Counted from the first letter of the stretch, positions 1-8,010 are shown. The stretch: DNA of 33,127 nt from Bacteroidales bacterium (GCA_017994425.1 JAGOKS010000021.1:1-33127), one strand, 5' to 3'. Numbers and translations: made by a program. Notes: a model not told the origin generated them from the letters alone.

Positions 1-234
1 GTATAACACACTATTTACTTCACCACAACTTGATATTGCGCAATGCAAATAGCGTATAAATAACTTATCTGAACCGGCATCAAATCACTCAGCAATATTA
101 TTCATTATGGATATTGCTGCTCGTTGTAATTGGTCTTTAAAACCATAATCTTTATTGTTTTGTAACATTTTGTATATTTCACATACAAACACCCTGGATT
201 CTTTCCAAATTCTTAATTCTTCGTACTTTTGCAT
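1..234 (-). pseudogene. Four-helix-bundle (23S rRNA intervening-sequence-type) protein, broken by an in-frame stop and cut by the window edge
   Basis: Reading leftwards from the ATG at 234, the frame gives a protein starting MQKYEELRIWKESRVF, followed by a stretch ending QRAAISIMNNIAE. This is the pattern of the four-helix-bundle family often labelled S23 or 23S rRNA-intervening-sequence protein. At codon 50 (positions 87-85) the family's usual Gly codon GGA reads TGA. After this stop the same frame continues with good family similarity (FDAGSDKLFIRYL, then SSCGEV) to the window edge, 78 codons in all. Only a nonsense change has occurred, with no frameshift, so it looks recent or is a sequence error. 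Family function is poorly known. TGA reassignment is unlikely because prfB in this window uses TGA as a stop. Confidence 0.6.
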
Positions 235-280
235 AATTTATTAATTTATTTTTTTGTTTCATCTTCGTAATTAGCCTTCT

Positions 281-315
281 CGGCACTCGGCACTCTTGAC
301 TTTCGACTTGCGACT
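281..315. repeat. Heptanucleotide-period tandem repeat, copy 1
   Basis: Five consecutive 7-base units run CGGCACT, CGGCACT, CTTGACT, TTCGACT, TGCGACT. The last three keep the ACT ending while the first bases drift. The block lies between the UDP-sugar dehydrogenase stop and the start of the broken gene. A related block lies at 3180-3214 in the same orientation. Confidence 0.6.
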
Positions 316-321
316 TTATTT

Positions 322-1638
322 TTACAGCACTTCAATATTCTCTCTCCGTGTAATATGTTTCATAACATTTTTAGCGTCGAAGATAGCTTTGGCGTGTTTT
401 TGGACGAGTTCATAATCCACATTGGTATGAGCGGTAGCGACAAAGACCACATCCATAGCAGCGATCAATTCAGGAGTGAGTTCTTTTTCGCCGATAAAAG
501 TTTTCCCGTCTCTTTTATACTCGGAAATATACGGGTCGAAGAAGCAGACTTCTGCCCCTAATTGTTTGAAATTGTCGATAACAGGGAGCGAAGGACTTTC
601 GCGGTAGTCGTCGATATTTTGTTTATACGCCACTCCCAGTACGAGTACTTTCGAGCCGTTGAGGGCTTTTTTATATCTGTTTAATAATTTAGAAACGCGG
701 TGCACACAGTATTCGGGCATACGGTCGTTAATCATCATGGAAGCTTCTATCATGGAGGTATGGAAGCCGAATTCGCGGGCTTTCCATGATAAGTAATACG
801 GGTCTAAGGGAATGCAATGCCCTCCCAAACCGGGACCCGGATAGAAAGCTTGAAAGCCGTAAGGCTTGGTTTTAGCTGCTTCGATGACTTCCCATAAATT
901 TATTTGCATGCGATGGCACAGTATCGCCAGCTCGTTAATCATGCCGATGTTGATATTGCGATAAGTATTTTCGAGTATCTTTTCCATTTCGGCAATAGCG
1001 GGAGAAGAGACGGTATGCACTTCGCCTTCGAGTACGGCACGATACATGGCAGCGATAACCTCTACGGCATCCTTTCCGATGGCACCTACTACTTTGGGAG
1101 TGTTCTTGGTTTTATAAATCAGGTTGCCCGGATCGACACGCTCGGGGGAGAATCCTAAATAGAAATCTTCTCCGCAAAGCAATCCGGAACCTTGTTCCAA
1201 AATAGGCTTTATCAGTTCTTCGGTAGTACCCGGATAGGTTGTAGACTCAAGGACTACCATCGTATTTTTCTTCAAGTATTTAGCTATCTCACGGGAGGAG
1301 TTTTCCACATAACTGATATCCGGCTGCTGGTGTTTGTCGAGCGGTGTGGGTACGCAAATAGCGACAAAATCAACATCCTTGATAAAACTGAAATCGGTCG
1401 TTGCCGATAACAAGCCGTTTTTGACCATATCGGATAAATCACTGTCAACGACATCGCCAATATAATTGATACCGGCATTTACTTGCTCTACTTTGTGCGA
1501 CTGTACATCAAAACCGATGGTTTTAAATCCGGCTTTGGCTTTTTCTACTGCCAAGGGCAAGCCTACATAACCCAATCCTACGACCCCTACCAGTATTTTC
1601 TTTTGTTCGATTTTATCCAATAAAAGTTGTTTATCCAT
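322..1638 (-). CDS. UDP-N-acetylglucosamine/UDP-sugar 6-dehydrogenase (WbpA-like)
   Basis: A 438-residue nucleotide-sugar dehydrogenase, which oxidises C6 of a UDP-hexose to the uronic acid with two NAD+. Visible features are the Rossmann motif GLGYVG (21-26), the ESTTYPGTT loop (131-139), the catalytic-Cys segment GGHCIPLDPYY with Cys275, and a C-terminal UDP-binding domain containing VLGVAYKQNIDDYRESPS. The GHCIPLDP form and the length are closest to WbpA-type UDP-GlcNAc dehydrogenases rather than Ugd/TuaD, but the substrate cannot be settled by eye. The product would feed capsule, O-antigen or exopolysaccharide synthesis in the cytoplasm. The gene stands alone on the minus strand with a TAnnTTTG box about 160 bases upstream and a structured leader. 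No epimerase or aminotransferase partner lies beside it. Confidence 0.88.
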   Translation of the reverse strand: MDKQLLLDKIEQKKILVGVVGLGYVGLPLAVEKAKAGFKTIGFDVQSHKVEQVNAGINYIGDVVDSDLSDMVKNGLLSATTDFSFIKDVDFVAICVPTPLDKHQQPDISYVENSSREIAKYLKKNTMVVLESTTYPGTTEELIKPILEQGSGLLCGEDFYLGFSPERVDPGNLIYKTKNTPKVVGAIGKDAVEVIAAMYRAVLEGEVHTVSSPAIAEMEKILENTYRNINIGMINELAILCHRMQINLWEVIEAAKTKPYGFQAFYPGPGLGGHCIPLDPYYLSWKAREFGFHTSMIEASMMINDRMPEYCVHRVSKLLNRYKKALNGSKVLVLGVAYKQNIDDYRESPSLPVIDNFKQLGAEVCFFDPYISEYKRDGKTFIGEKELTPELIAAMDVVFVATAHTNVDYELVQKHAKAIFDAKNVMKHITRRENIEVL

Positions 1639-1720
1639 TTTTTATATTTTATGTGTAAAAACTAATTTAATTTTGTAATTAACTCATTGACATTGTACAA
1701 CTTTATTGTTTTATTTCAGC

Positions 1721-1761
1721 CTTTTCACGGCTTCGCCGTTGAAAGTGTCAGTATACTTTCA
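1721..1761 (-). promoter_or_regulatory. Two adjacent hairpins in the presumed leader of the UDP-sugar dehydrogenase mRNA
   Basis: On the minus strand, a stem TGAAAGTAT/GACACTTTCA with a 4-base loop (1740-1761, including one G-T wobble) is followed by ACGGC-GAA-GCCGT (about 1727-1739). Both sit between the candidate promoter at 1796 and the ATG at 1638. No T-run follows, so they are not intrinsic terminators. They may be attenuation or mRNA-stability structures, but no known riboswitch class is recognisable. Confidence 0.35.
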
Positions 1762-1795
1762 GCCATTGGTAGATTATTTATCTAAAAATAAGTTG

Positions 1796-1803
1796 CAAAA
1801 ATA
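1796..1803 (-). promoter_or_regulatory. Bacteroidota-type -7 box for the UDP-sugar dehydrogenase
   Basis: The minus strand reads TATTTTTG, matching TAnnTTTG. It implies a leader of about 150 bases. No clear TTTG -33 box lies at the expected distance, so the call rests on the -7 box alone. Confidence 0.4.
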
Positions 1804-2160
1804 AACATTATTTTCCAATAATAAAAGAAATTTCAATAATCAATTTTTCAACAAAACACTAAGCCATTTTATGGAATATTAAAAAAATATTTTAAAAAAC
1901 ATAAAATATTTTATTTTAATTTCCAATACATTATGAATAAGGTTTCATTTTTAGTGTTTTTTTTATTAACAAAAAAAAAAAATTTTTCACTTTCAATATT
2001 TGATTTAGAAACATAACTTTTCGCCCTATAGATTTTTTTTTGAAAAAATAGAAGGCGATTTTTTAAATTTATAGGATAGATTCGTACATTTTATTAATAT
2101 ACATCTTTAAAATAAAGTATTGCTTTCTGCGTTAGCAATAAACTGAGACAAAAAAAAGAC

Positions 2161-3066
2161 ATGAAACGCATCAGATACATCCTTTTCATAAGCATTATCG
2201 TTTTAATAGCAGCAGCTTGCGAGACGCCCATATCGCTTACCATTCCCGACCATGATAATCCGACGGTGATAGAAGGATGGATAGAAAACGGCAAACCGGC
2301 AACGGTCGTTGTATCACAAAGTCTTTCTTATTTTTCGGAAATCACCCTGGCAAGCATACTTTCCGCCATCGATACGACAGCGGAAGTAATAGTCAGTGAT
2401 GATGAGGGCAATAGCGAAAGCTTGACTATAGGGTTCTCGCCCGATCATTTATACGGATTATTGGGGAAAGTATATGTGGGTTCTGTTATCAAAGGTAAAG
2501 CCGGACATACTTACCTGCTAAAGGTTAAAAGCAAAGAAAAAGTATATAGTGCCACTACTATTATTCCTGCTTCTCCGCCGATTTTGGACACTATCCATTT
2601 CAACATCAAAGAGCCTTCCGATACTTCGGCTACCATACGCATACTTATTAATGATAACAGCAACGAATTCAATTGTTATCGTTTCTTTACTCAGATAAAA
2701 GATTTAGATCCCACCTTCAGCCAGACTTCTATAGGTGTTTTTGATGATTTGACGTTTAACGGATTAACGCTAAATTTTGAATTAGTACGCATGCCTACAA
2801 GCAACATCCTCACTGCCAACATGACACAAGAAGAATACGATAATTACTACCGCATGACTTTCTTTCAAGGCGATATAGTTTATATAAAATCGACCACCAC
2901 CGATGTATGGACAAAGAGTTTTTGGTCTTCCTTACAATCGGAAATATCGGCAGGACAAAATCCTTTTGTTACACCGGGCACACACCCTAGCAACATTGAA
3001 GGCGAAAATGTTACCGGCATATGGTCGGGTTACCATGCACGTTATGATACCTTAGAGTTTAAATAA
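2161..3066 (+). CDS. DUF4249-family lipoprotein
   Basis: A 301-residue envelope protein. Residues 1-20 form a lipoprotein signal peptide: positive start, hydrophobic core, then AAAC with Cys20 as the lipidated residue. The mature start ETPISLTIPDHDNPTVIEGW and the following beta-rich region match the DUF4249 family of Bacteroidota, whose members usually sit next to TonB-dependent receptors. No receptor lies next to this gene, which is unusual for the family. The function is unknown; a role at the outer membrane surface is inferred from lipidation and family context. No Shine-Dalgarno sequence precedes the ATG. The protein appears complete, ending 165 bases before recX, and that spacer holds the second heptamer repeat. 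Confidence 0.75.
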   Translation: MKRIRYILFISIIVLIAAACETPISLTIPDHDNPTVIEGWIENGKPATVVVSQSLSYFSEITLASILSAIDTTAEVIVSDDEGNSESLTIGFSPDHLYGLLGKVYVGSVIKGKAGHTYLLKVKSKEKVYSATTIIPASPPILDTIHFNIKEPSDTSATIRILINDNSNEFNCYRFFTQIKDLDPTFSQTSIGVFDDLTFNGLTLNFELVRMPTSNILTANMTQEEYDNYYRMTFFQGDIVYIKSTTTDVWTKSFWSSLQSEISAGQNPFVTPGTHPSNIEGENVTGIWSGYHARYDTLEFK

Positions 3067-3179
3067 TTGAGTATGGATTGGCATGAGGATTTAACCGCAA
3101 AGAACTAAAACCAATTAAGAATTAAGACAAAAGAGATAAACACAACCTACACTTATTTTTTCGGAACGAAAAAAAATCT

Positions 3180-3214
3180 CGGGACTCGGCACTCGGCACT
3201 CGGGACCTTTGACA
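3180..3214. repeat. Heptanucleotide-period tandem repeat, copy 2
   Basis: The units read CGGGACT, CGGCACT, CGGCACT, CGGGACC and a degenerate TTTGACA. The block ends 17 bases before the recX start and has the same orientation and unit as the block at 281-315. It probably belongs to a dispersed intergenic repeat family. Confidence 0.6.
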
Positions 3215-3231
3215 ACTGAAACCTTAAAAAT

Positions 3232-3687
3232 ATGACTAAACAACAAACATTATCGGTATTACAAGCCTTGGAAAAGGCGAAGAAATATTGTGCTTATCAG
3301 GAGCGTAGCCAATGGGAAGTACGACAAAAGCTCCACTCATGGCAATTGCCGGAAGAACAAGCTGAATGGATAATCAGTGAATTGATAAGTGAAAACTTCC
3401 TTAATGAAATGCGTTATGCCAAAACATATACCGAAGGCAAATTCCGCATCAAAGGCTGGGGAAGAGAAAAAATTAAGTATAACTTAAAAGCTAAAGGGGT
3501 AAGTAATTATTGCATAACAAAAGCCCTCGAGGGCATTGCCGAGGCGTATGACAGTCGGTTACAGCAAGAAGCAGAGAAATGGTTACGAACTCATGCCGTT
3601 GGTCCGCAGCAACAACAGAAACTCATTGCCTTCCTCATGAGAAAAGGATATGCCTATAATGACATTATGAAACACCTAAGCAGCTAA
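3232..3687 (+). CDS. recX: Regulatory protein RecX
   Basis: A 151-residue all-helical protein with the RecX pattern: an N-terminal repeat around YCAYQERSQWEVRQKL (19-34), the segment FLNEMRYAKTYTEGKFRIKGWG (56-77), then KIKYNLKAKGV. Length fits the family. RecX binds RecA filaments and modulates recombination and SOS-related activity in the cytoplasm. recA itself is not nearby, and the next gene downstream is prfB after 184 bases that contain inverted repeats. The start has no Shine-Dalgarno sequence, as is usual for the phylum. The heptamer repeat block lies just upstream and could overlap its promoter or leader. Confidence 0.85.
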   Translation: MTKQQTLSVLQALEKAKKYCAYQERSQWEVRQKLHSWQLPEEQAEWIISELISENFLNEMRYAKTYTEGKFRIKGWGREKIKYNLKAKGVSNYCITKALEGIAEAYDSRLQQEAEKWLRTHAVGPQQQQKLIAFLMRKGYAYNDIMKHLSS

Positions 3688-3717
3688 CAAAATCCACACA
3701 ACATACCCCATGCAATC

Positions 3718-3773
3718 CCGTAGGGGTCATATATTACTATAGATATGTTTTTCCTACGGAAAAATTTTGTAGG
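3718..3773. repeat. Intergenic inverted repeat with two alternative pairings between recX and prfB
   Basis: CCGTAGG (3718-3724) is the exact inverse of CCTACGG (3753-3759), with an inner pair CATAT (3728-3732)/ATATG (3743-3747). The right arm can instead pair with GTAGG (3769-3773) through CCTAC (3753-3757), so the two hairpins exclude each other. It may be a dispersed palindromic repeat, a recX terminator, or a leader element of prfB. Only one copy is present in this window. Confidence 0.5.
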
Positions 3774-3871
3774 ATATCACGGATTATTTGAAAAGATTTT
3801 TCAAAAAAAAAACCTATAATTATTAAACATAATTAATGTGTTTCTGTTTTATAAATATAATAAAAAGGAAT

Positions 3872-4994
3872 ATGATACAACACGAAACGATAAAAGCCTT
3901 GGACAAACGACTGCAAGTGCTGAGGAGGTTTCTTTGACATTGACAACAAACTTCAAGAAATAAAAGAGCGGGAAGTAAAGACCCAAGCTCCTGATTTTTG
4001 GGAAAGCCCTACTGCTGCGGAAAAAGAATTAAAACAAATTAACATCTTAAAATCGTGGACGAACGATTTTTCCCATGCACAATCATTGATGGAGGAAGTC
4101 AACATTGCCTATGAATTTCTGGAGTTGGGTGAAATGGAAGAGAGTGAATATGGCACCATTTATTCTCAAGCGAGTGAAGCGATAGAGGCATTGGAGTTTC
4201 GAAATATGATGAATAATGAGGAGGACCGCTTGGGAGTGATACTCACGATTAATTCCGGTGCCGGCGGTACTGAGAGTCAGGACTGGGCGGAGATGTTGCT
4301 ACGCATGTATGTACGATGGGGGGAAGCTAAGGGATTCAAAGTTAAGGAACTTGACCGTTTGGATGGAGATGTTGCCGGCATTAAATCGGCAACCATAGAG
4401 ATAGATGGAGCCTATGCTTACGGCAATCTCAAAGGCGAATCGGGAGTACACCGGTTGGTACGTCTGTCTCCTTTTGATGCTGCCAATCGCCGACACACCT
4501 CTTTTGCTTCCGTTTTCACCTGCCCTATGATTGATGACAACATCAACATTCAGATTAATCCGGCTGATATCACGTGGGATACTTTCCGTTCAGGAGGTCC
4601 CGGCGGACAAAATGTCAACAAAGTAGAGACTGCTGTCCGGCTGCATCATCAGCCATCGGGCTTTGTTGTTGAATGTCAGGAAACCCGTTCCCAATTGCAA
4701 AACAAGGAAAAAGCCATGCAAATGCTCAAATCACGATTGTATGAGCAGGAGTTACAGAAGAAATACGAGAAAATCAACGCCATTGAAAGCAATAAAAAGA
4801 AAATAGAATGGGGCTCACAGATACGCAATTATGTGTTGCATCCCTATAAATTAGTAAAAGACAATCGTACCTCTTATGAAACGGGCAATACACAAGCTGT
4901 TCTCGACGGAGAAATTGACGGCTTTCTGAAAGCCTATTTGATGCAATTCGGACAAGCCAAAGGCAAAGATGCTTTGGAAACAACGTCCATTTAA
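3872..4994 (+). CDS. prfB: Peptide chain release factor 2, expressed by programmed +1 frameshift
   Basis: Class I release factor reading UGA and UAA. The gene starts at ATG 3872, reads 21 codons to CTT (3932-3934) and meets TGA (3935-3937). Skipping one base to read GAC (3936) opens the long frame, for a 373-residue product of normal RF2 length. An AGGAGG (3923-3928) sits three bases before the CTT, the same spacing as the classic bacterial RF2 shift site. The protein has the SPF codon-recognition tripeptide (about 199-201) and GGQ (about 244-246) in the [12 protein letters not shown] loop. The in-frame ATG at 4086 would lose about 71 N-terminal residues and is not the real start. Autoregulation by RF2 level is established for this arrangement. 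Confidence 0.93.
3923..3938 (+). promoter_or_regulatory. RF2 programmed frameshift signal
   Basis: AGGAGG, three bases, the slippery CTT, the stop TGA, then C. When RF2 is scarce, ribosomes pause at TGA and slip one base forward, aided by anti-Shine-Dalgarno pairing to AGGAGG. This is one of only two perfect Shine-Dalgarno sequences I noticed at functional places in the window. Confidence 0.92.
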
Positions 4995-5042
4995 TACAAA
5001 AAAAAATCAAGTCTCTTTTCTATTCTATAAACAAAAAAAGTA

Positions 5043-5050
5043 TACTTTTG
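5043..5050 (+). promoter_or_regulatory. -7 promoter box upstream of cdsA
   Basis: TACTTTTG matches the Bacteroidota TAnnTTTG box and lies 45 bases before the cdsA start. It would drive the cdsA-psd-exonuclease group. The -33 box is not clear. Confidence 0.5.
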
Positions 5051-5095
5051 CGTAGCGTAAAAAATGTTATATAAGCATATCCTAAATTAAGATTA

Positions 5096-5917
5096 ATGAA
5101 AGTTTTACTTACAAGGACACTTACGGGAATTATTTTTGTAGGACTTATTATTTTTTCCATTGTAAGCAATTCTTGGATTTTATTTAATGTATTTCTGATT
5201 TTCACTTGTCTTGCCCTTTTTGAATACAGGAATCTATTAATGGTAAAAGACATACGTTTATCTCCCTTGTTTTTTATACCTGCACTTGCCGTATATTTCA
5301 TGATTGCCTATACGAACATATGGAGAGTCCCTTTCTATGTCAAACTTTTCCCCTATTTATTATTGGCAATATTGTTTCTATATTCCATATTTGCGTTATT
5401 TCGAAAGACACAGCACGGAGCATTGACGGATATTGCAGCTTCTTTAGCCGGTATTATTGTGATAGTAATTCCTTTTGCTTTTATCAATCATTTTGCATTA
5501 TTAACAGTCAACGGACATTTAGTATTGTTGGCAGTATTTGTTCTTATCTGGACAAACGACACTTTTGCATACAGCATAGGCAGTTTAATAGGCAAACACC
5601 CTTTATTTTTAAGAATTTCACCTAAGAAGACATGGGAAGGAAGCCTGGGAGGAGCTTTATGCACATGGATATTTGCCTATTTCTTTCCGGAAATATTCTC
5701 TTCACTTACCTACAACTCTTGGGAATGGATGGGGTTGGCAGCAATTATTATTCTTACAGGTACGCTGGGTGATTTGATAGAATCTATGTTTAAAAGAGAA
5801 TTGGGTGTGAAAGATTCCGGCACTATATTACCCGGTCATGGCGGGGTATTGGATCGTTTTGATTCAATTTTGTTTGCTATACCTTTTGTTTTTATTTATC
5901 TTTATATCATCAATTAA
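5096..5917 (+). CDS. cdsA: Phosphatidate cytidylyltransferase
   Basis: A 273-residue integral membrane enzyme that converts phosphatidic acid and CTP to CDP-diacylglycerol, the branch point of phospholipid synthesis. Several hydrophobic helices fill the N-terminal two thirds. The C-terminal family signature is present: a DLIESMFKRELGVKDSG stretch followed by LPGHGGVLDRFDS (about 233-257), holding the acidic metal-binding residues. The conserved KTWEGSLGG segment is also visible. It is followed after 11 bases by psd, giving two steps of phosphatidylethanolamine synthesis side by side. The intervening phosphatidylserine synthase is not in this window. A promoter box lies at 5043-5050. Confidence 0.92.
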   Translation: MKVLLTRTLTGIIFVGLIIFSIVSNSWILFNVFLIFTCLALFEYRNLLMVKDIRLSPLFFIPALAVYFMIAYTNIWRVPFYVKLFPYLLLAILFLYSIFALFRKTQHGALTDIAASLAGIIVIVIPFAFINHFALLTVNGHLVLLAVFVLIWTNDTFAYSIGSLIGKHPLFLRISPKKTWEGSLGGALCTWIFAYFFPEIFSSLTYNSWEWMGLAAIIILTGTLGDLIESMFKRELGVKDSGTILPGHGGVLDRFDSILFAIPFVFIYLYIIN

Positions 5918-5928
5918 GTCATAAAAAA

Positions 5929-6585
5929 ATGAGAATTCACAGAGAAGGTTATCGTATCATTGTCAGTGTTTTTGCAATTTTAGTAGTAGTATCGGCATTA
6001 ATAACGGCAAATACAGATTCTATTATTCCGCAATTCATTATGTATACATTTGCTATTTGTTTCTTTTATTTTATCGTACGTTTTTTCCGCGTTCCCAAAC
6101 GCCATCTTACCAAAGACGACAATATTATTTATTGTCCTGCTGACGGTAAAATAGTTGTTATAGAAGAGATTGAAGAGAATAAATATTTTCACGACAAACG
6201 TTTGAAGGTTTCGATTTTCATGTCCCCTTTCAATGTGCATGTAAACTCCTATCCTATTTCCGGGGAAGTTAAGAAAGTAGATTATTATCCCGGAAAACAC
6301 ATGATAGCTTGGTACCCGAAGTCTTCGGACAACAACGAACATTCATGCACTCTTATTGAGCATCCCAACAAGACCCAGATACTGGTTAAACAAATTGCAG
6401 GAATCATTGCCCGCCGCATTGTTTGTTATGCTAAAGTAGGCCAAGAGATACATCAGGGCGATGAAATAGGAATCATTAAAATGGGTTCCAGGGTAGATGT
6501 CATTCTTCCTATTAATGTACGTCTGGATGTAGAATTAGGGGAATCGGTACGTTCTAAAAAGACCATTCTAGCTTATTTCAAATAA
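5929..6585 (+). CDS. psd: Phosphatidylserine decarboxylase proenzyme (short form)
   Basis: A 218-residue member of the short Psd class. The proenzyme cleaves itself and forms a pyruvoyl group from the Ser of a Gly-Ser pair, then decarboxylates phosphatidylserine to phosphatidylethanolamine at the inner membrane. Residues 10-50 carry two hydrophobic segments. Motifs include YCPADGKI (68-75), FMSPFNVHVNSYPISG (97-112) and the cleavage site IIKMGSRVD (182-190) with Gly186-Ser187. The C-terminal alpha chain of about 32 residues is usual for the short class. It sits 11 bases behind cdsA and 18 bases before the exonuclease, so it is probably co-transcribed. Confidence 0.9.
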   Translation: MRIHREGYRIIVSVFAILVVVSALITANTDSIIPQFIMYTFAICFFYFIVRFFRVPKRHLTKDDNIIYCPADGKIVVIEEIEENKYFHDKRLKVSIFMSPFNVHVNSYPISGEVKKVDYYPGKHMIAWYPKSSDNNEHSCTLIEHPNKTQILVKQIAGIIARRIVCYAKVGQEIHQGDEIGIIKMGSRVDVILPINVRLDVELGESVRSKKTILAYFK

Positions 6586-6603
6586 TATAAAAACCAATAA
6601 ATT

Positions 6604-7311
6604 ATGCATAAACAAACCACTCTCGAATCCATTTTATTTATAGACATCGAAACGGTAGCCGCCTGTCCTAATTACCAAGTCTTAAGTGAACGCATGAAAT
6701 TTTTCTGGGATAAGAAAGCTGAACACTTGCGAAAAAGTGAAGAAGACACTCCTGAAAATCTTTATCCTCGTGCCGGCATCTATGCTGAGTTTGGTAAAAT
6801 TATTTGTATCTCGGTTGCCTATATTCGTGAAGAACGTGTGCGAATTAAATCCTTTTATGGAGATGATGAAAAAACGCTCCTGGAAGCCTTTGCCACACTA
6901 TTGCACACACATTACAATGGTTCACATCATCGTTTATGTGCCCATAACGGCAAGGAGTTCGACTTCCCCTATATCTGTCGCAGAATGCTGATACATAAAA
7001 TAAAGTTACCTTCTATCCTTGATGTTTCCGGCAAGAAACCATGGGAGACCAGCTTTTTGGATACCATGGATATGTGGCGTTTCGGGGATTATAAACAATA
7101 CACTTCTTTGGATTTATTGGCAACACTCTTCGGTATTGATTCTCCCAAAGAAGATATAGATGGAAGCAAAGTCAACGATTGCTATTGGAAAGAACAAGCC
7201 TTGGAACGCATTAAAACCTATTGTGAAAAAGACGTATTGACAGTTGTACAATTGTATATTTCCTATTATGGAAAAAGCCTTTATCGCACAGAAGACATAC
7301 TGTATGTATAA
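6604..7311 (+). CDS. Predicted 3'-5' exonuclease of the PolB proofreading family
   Basis: A 235-residue stand-alone DnaQ-fold exonuclease. The three metal-site motifs are visible: Exo I LFIDIET with Asp14 and Glu16, Exo II AHNGKEFDFPYI around Asp120, and Exo III YCEKD with Tyr206 and Asp210. This matches the family described as related to the exonuclease domain of DNA polymerase B, common in Bacteroidota. All catalytic acids are intact, so it should act as a DNA 3'-5' exonuclease in the cytoplasm; its cellular role is not established. It follows psd by 18 bases with no Shine-Dalgarno sequence and is convergent with pcm, 20 bases apart. Confidence 0.82.
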   Translation: MHKQTTLESILFIDIETVAACPNYQVLSERMKFFWDKKAEHLRKSEEDTPENLYPRAGIYAEFGKIICISVAYIREERVRIKSFYGDDEKTLLEAFATLLHTHYNGSHHRLCAHNGKEFDFPYICRRMLIHKIKLPSILDVSGKKPWETSFLDTMDMWRFGDYKQYTSLDLLATLFGIDSPKEDIDGSKVNDCYWKEQALERIKTYCEKDVLTVVQLYISYYGKSLYRTEDILYV

Positions 7312-7331
7312 ATCATATCATCAACTACACA

Positions 7332-7970
7332 TTAAACTTTATCTTCCAACATAGGCACAAAGCGAAAGACCCCGTGGGTAGTTGTTTTGTAGGATGTTTC
7401 CGACTCACGCACTATTTTGGTCATCGTTTGCACACCCTCACCAATAGGGACAACAAGCACTCCTCCTATTTTGAGTTGTTTTAAAAGCGTTTGCGGTACT
7501 TCGGCAGCACCGCAAGTAATGACAATGCCATCGTAAGGGGCAAATTCAGTCCATCCCATATAGCCGTCTCCGTATTTAGAGGCGATATTAAAACCCAATA
7601 TTTCAAAAAGTTTTTTCGTCTCATCGTGGATATATTTCTGTCTTTCGATGGTATAGACATAAGCACCCATTTTTTTAAGTATCACTGCTTGGTAGCCGGA
7701 ACCGGTTCCTATTTCGAGGATGCGATTGTTTTTACGCACTTCCAAGAGTTGTGTTTGAATGGCTACAGTATAGGGTTGGGAAATGGTCTGATTACAAGCA
7801 ATAGGCAATGCTCTGTCAGCATATGCATGACCGTATAAAGATTCAGGAACAAAAAAATGACGTGGAATAGCATGAAAAGCCTCCAAAAGTTGAGGATTAT
7901 CGATGCCTTTGCTTTTCAAATCCTCTACCATCTGTGCTCGTAAACCTTTGTCCCTAAAAGTATCTTCCAT
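7332..7970 (-). CDS. pcm: Protein-L-isoaspartate O-methyltransferase
   Basis: A 212-residue SAM-dependent methyltransferase that marks isoaspartyl residues in aged proteins for repair. The family motif TISQPY (62-67) precedes the SAM-binding motif ILEIGTGSGYQAVIL (84-98), followed by YTIERQKYIHDE. The C-terminal GGVLVVPIGEG segment is also typical. Length is normal. It is transcribed leftward from the palindromic promoter region it shares with the oxidoreductase on the other strand. No neighbouring surE or other stress-survival gene is present. Confidence 0.92.
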   Translation of the reverse strand: MEDTFRDKGLRAQMVEDLKSKGIDNPQLLEAFHAIPRHFFVPESLYGHAYADRALPIACNQTISQPYTVAIQTQLLEVRKNNRILEIGTGSGYQAVILKKMGAYVYTIERQKYIHDETKKLFEILGFNIASKYGDGYMGWTEFAPYDGIVITCGAAEVPQTLLKQLKIGGVLVVPIGEGVQTMTKIVRESETSYKTTTHGVFRFVPMLEDKV

Positions 7971-8010
7971 CTTTTTTATAAACTTAATATTTTTATATTC
8001 AAAATAATAC

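Larger units (their letters stand above)
1639..2160. other. AT-rich divergent intergenic region
   Basis: This 522-base non-coding region separates the minus-strand dehydrogenase from the plus-strand DUF4249 lipoprotein. It contains two small hairpins (1721-1761), a minus-strand promoter-like box (1796-1803), and then about 350 bases dominated by A and T runs, including a run of 13 A at 1971-1983. I saw no convincing plus-strand TAnnTTTG promoter for the lipoprotein gene and no coding potential. Confidence 0.7.

Noticed and set aside
85-87. In-frame TGA read as an amino acid (recoded genetic code)
   Set aside because: prfB is present with its SPF motif and uses TGA as its own regulatory stop, and no other gene here contains internal TGA.
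281-315. CRISPR-like array
   Set aside because: The units are 7 bases with no spacers and no cas genes nearby.
904-1158. Plus-strand open frame inside the UDP-sugar dehydrogenase gene
   Set aside because: It is the shadow of a strongly conserved minus-strand gene and resembles no protein family.
4086-4994. prfB as a truncated gene starting at the ATG at 4086
   Set aside because: The upstream 21-codon frame, AGGAGG, CTT-TGA-C and the RF2-like N-terminus after the shift show a normal programmed frameshift, not a truncation.
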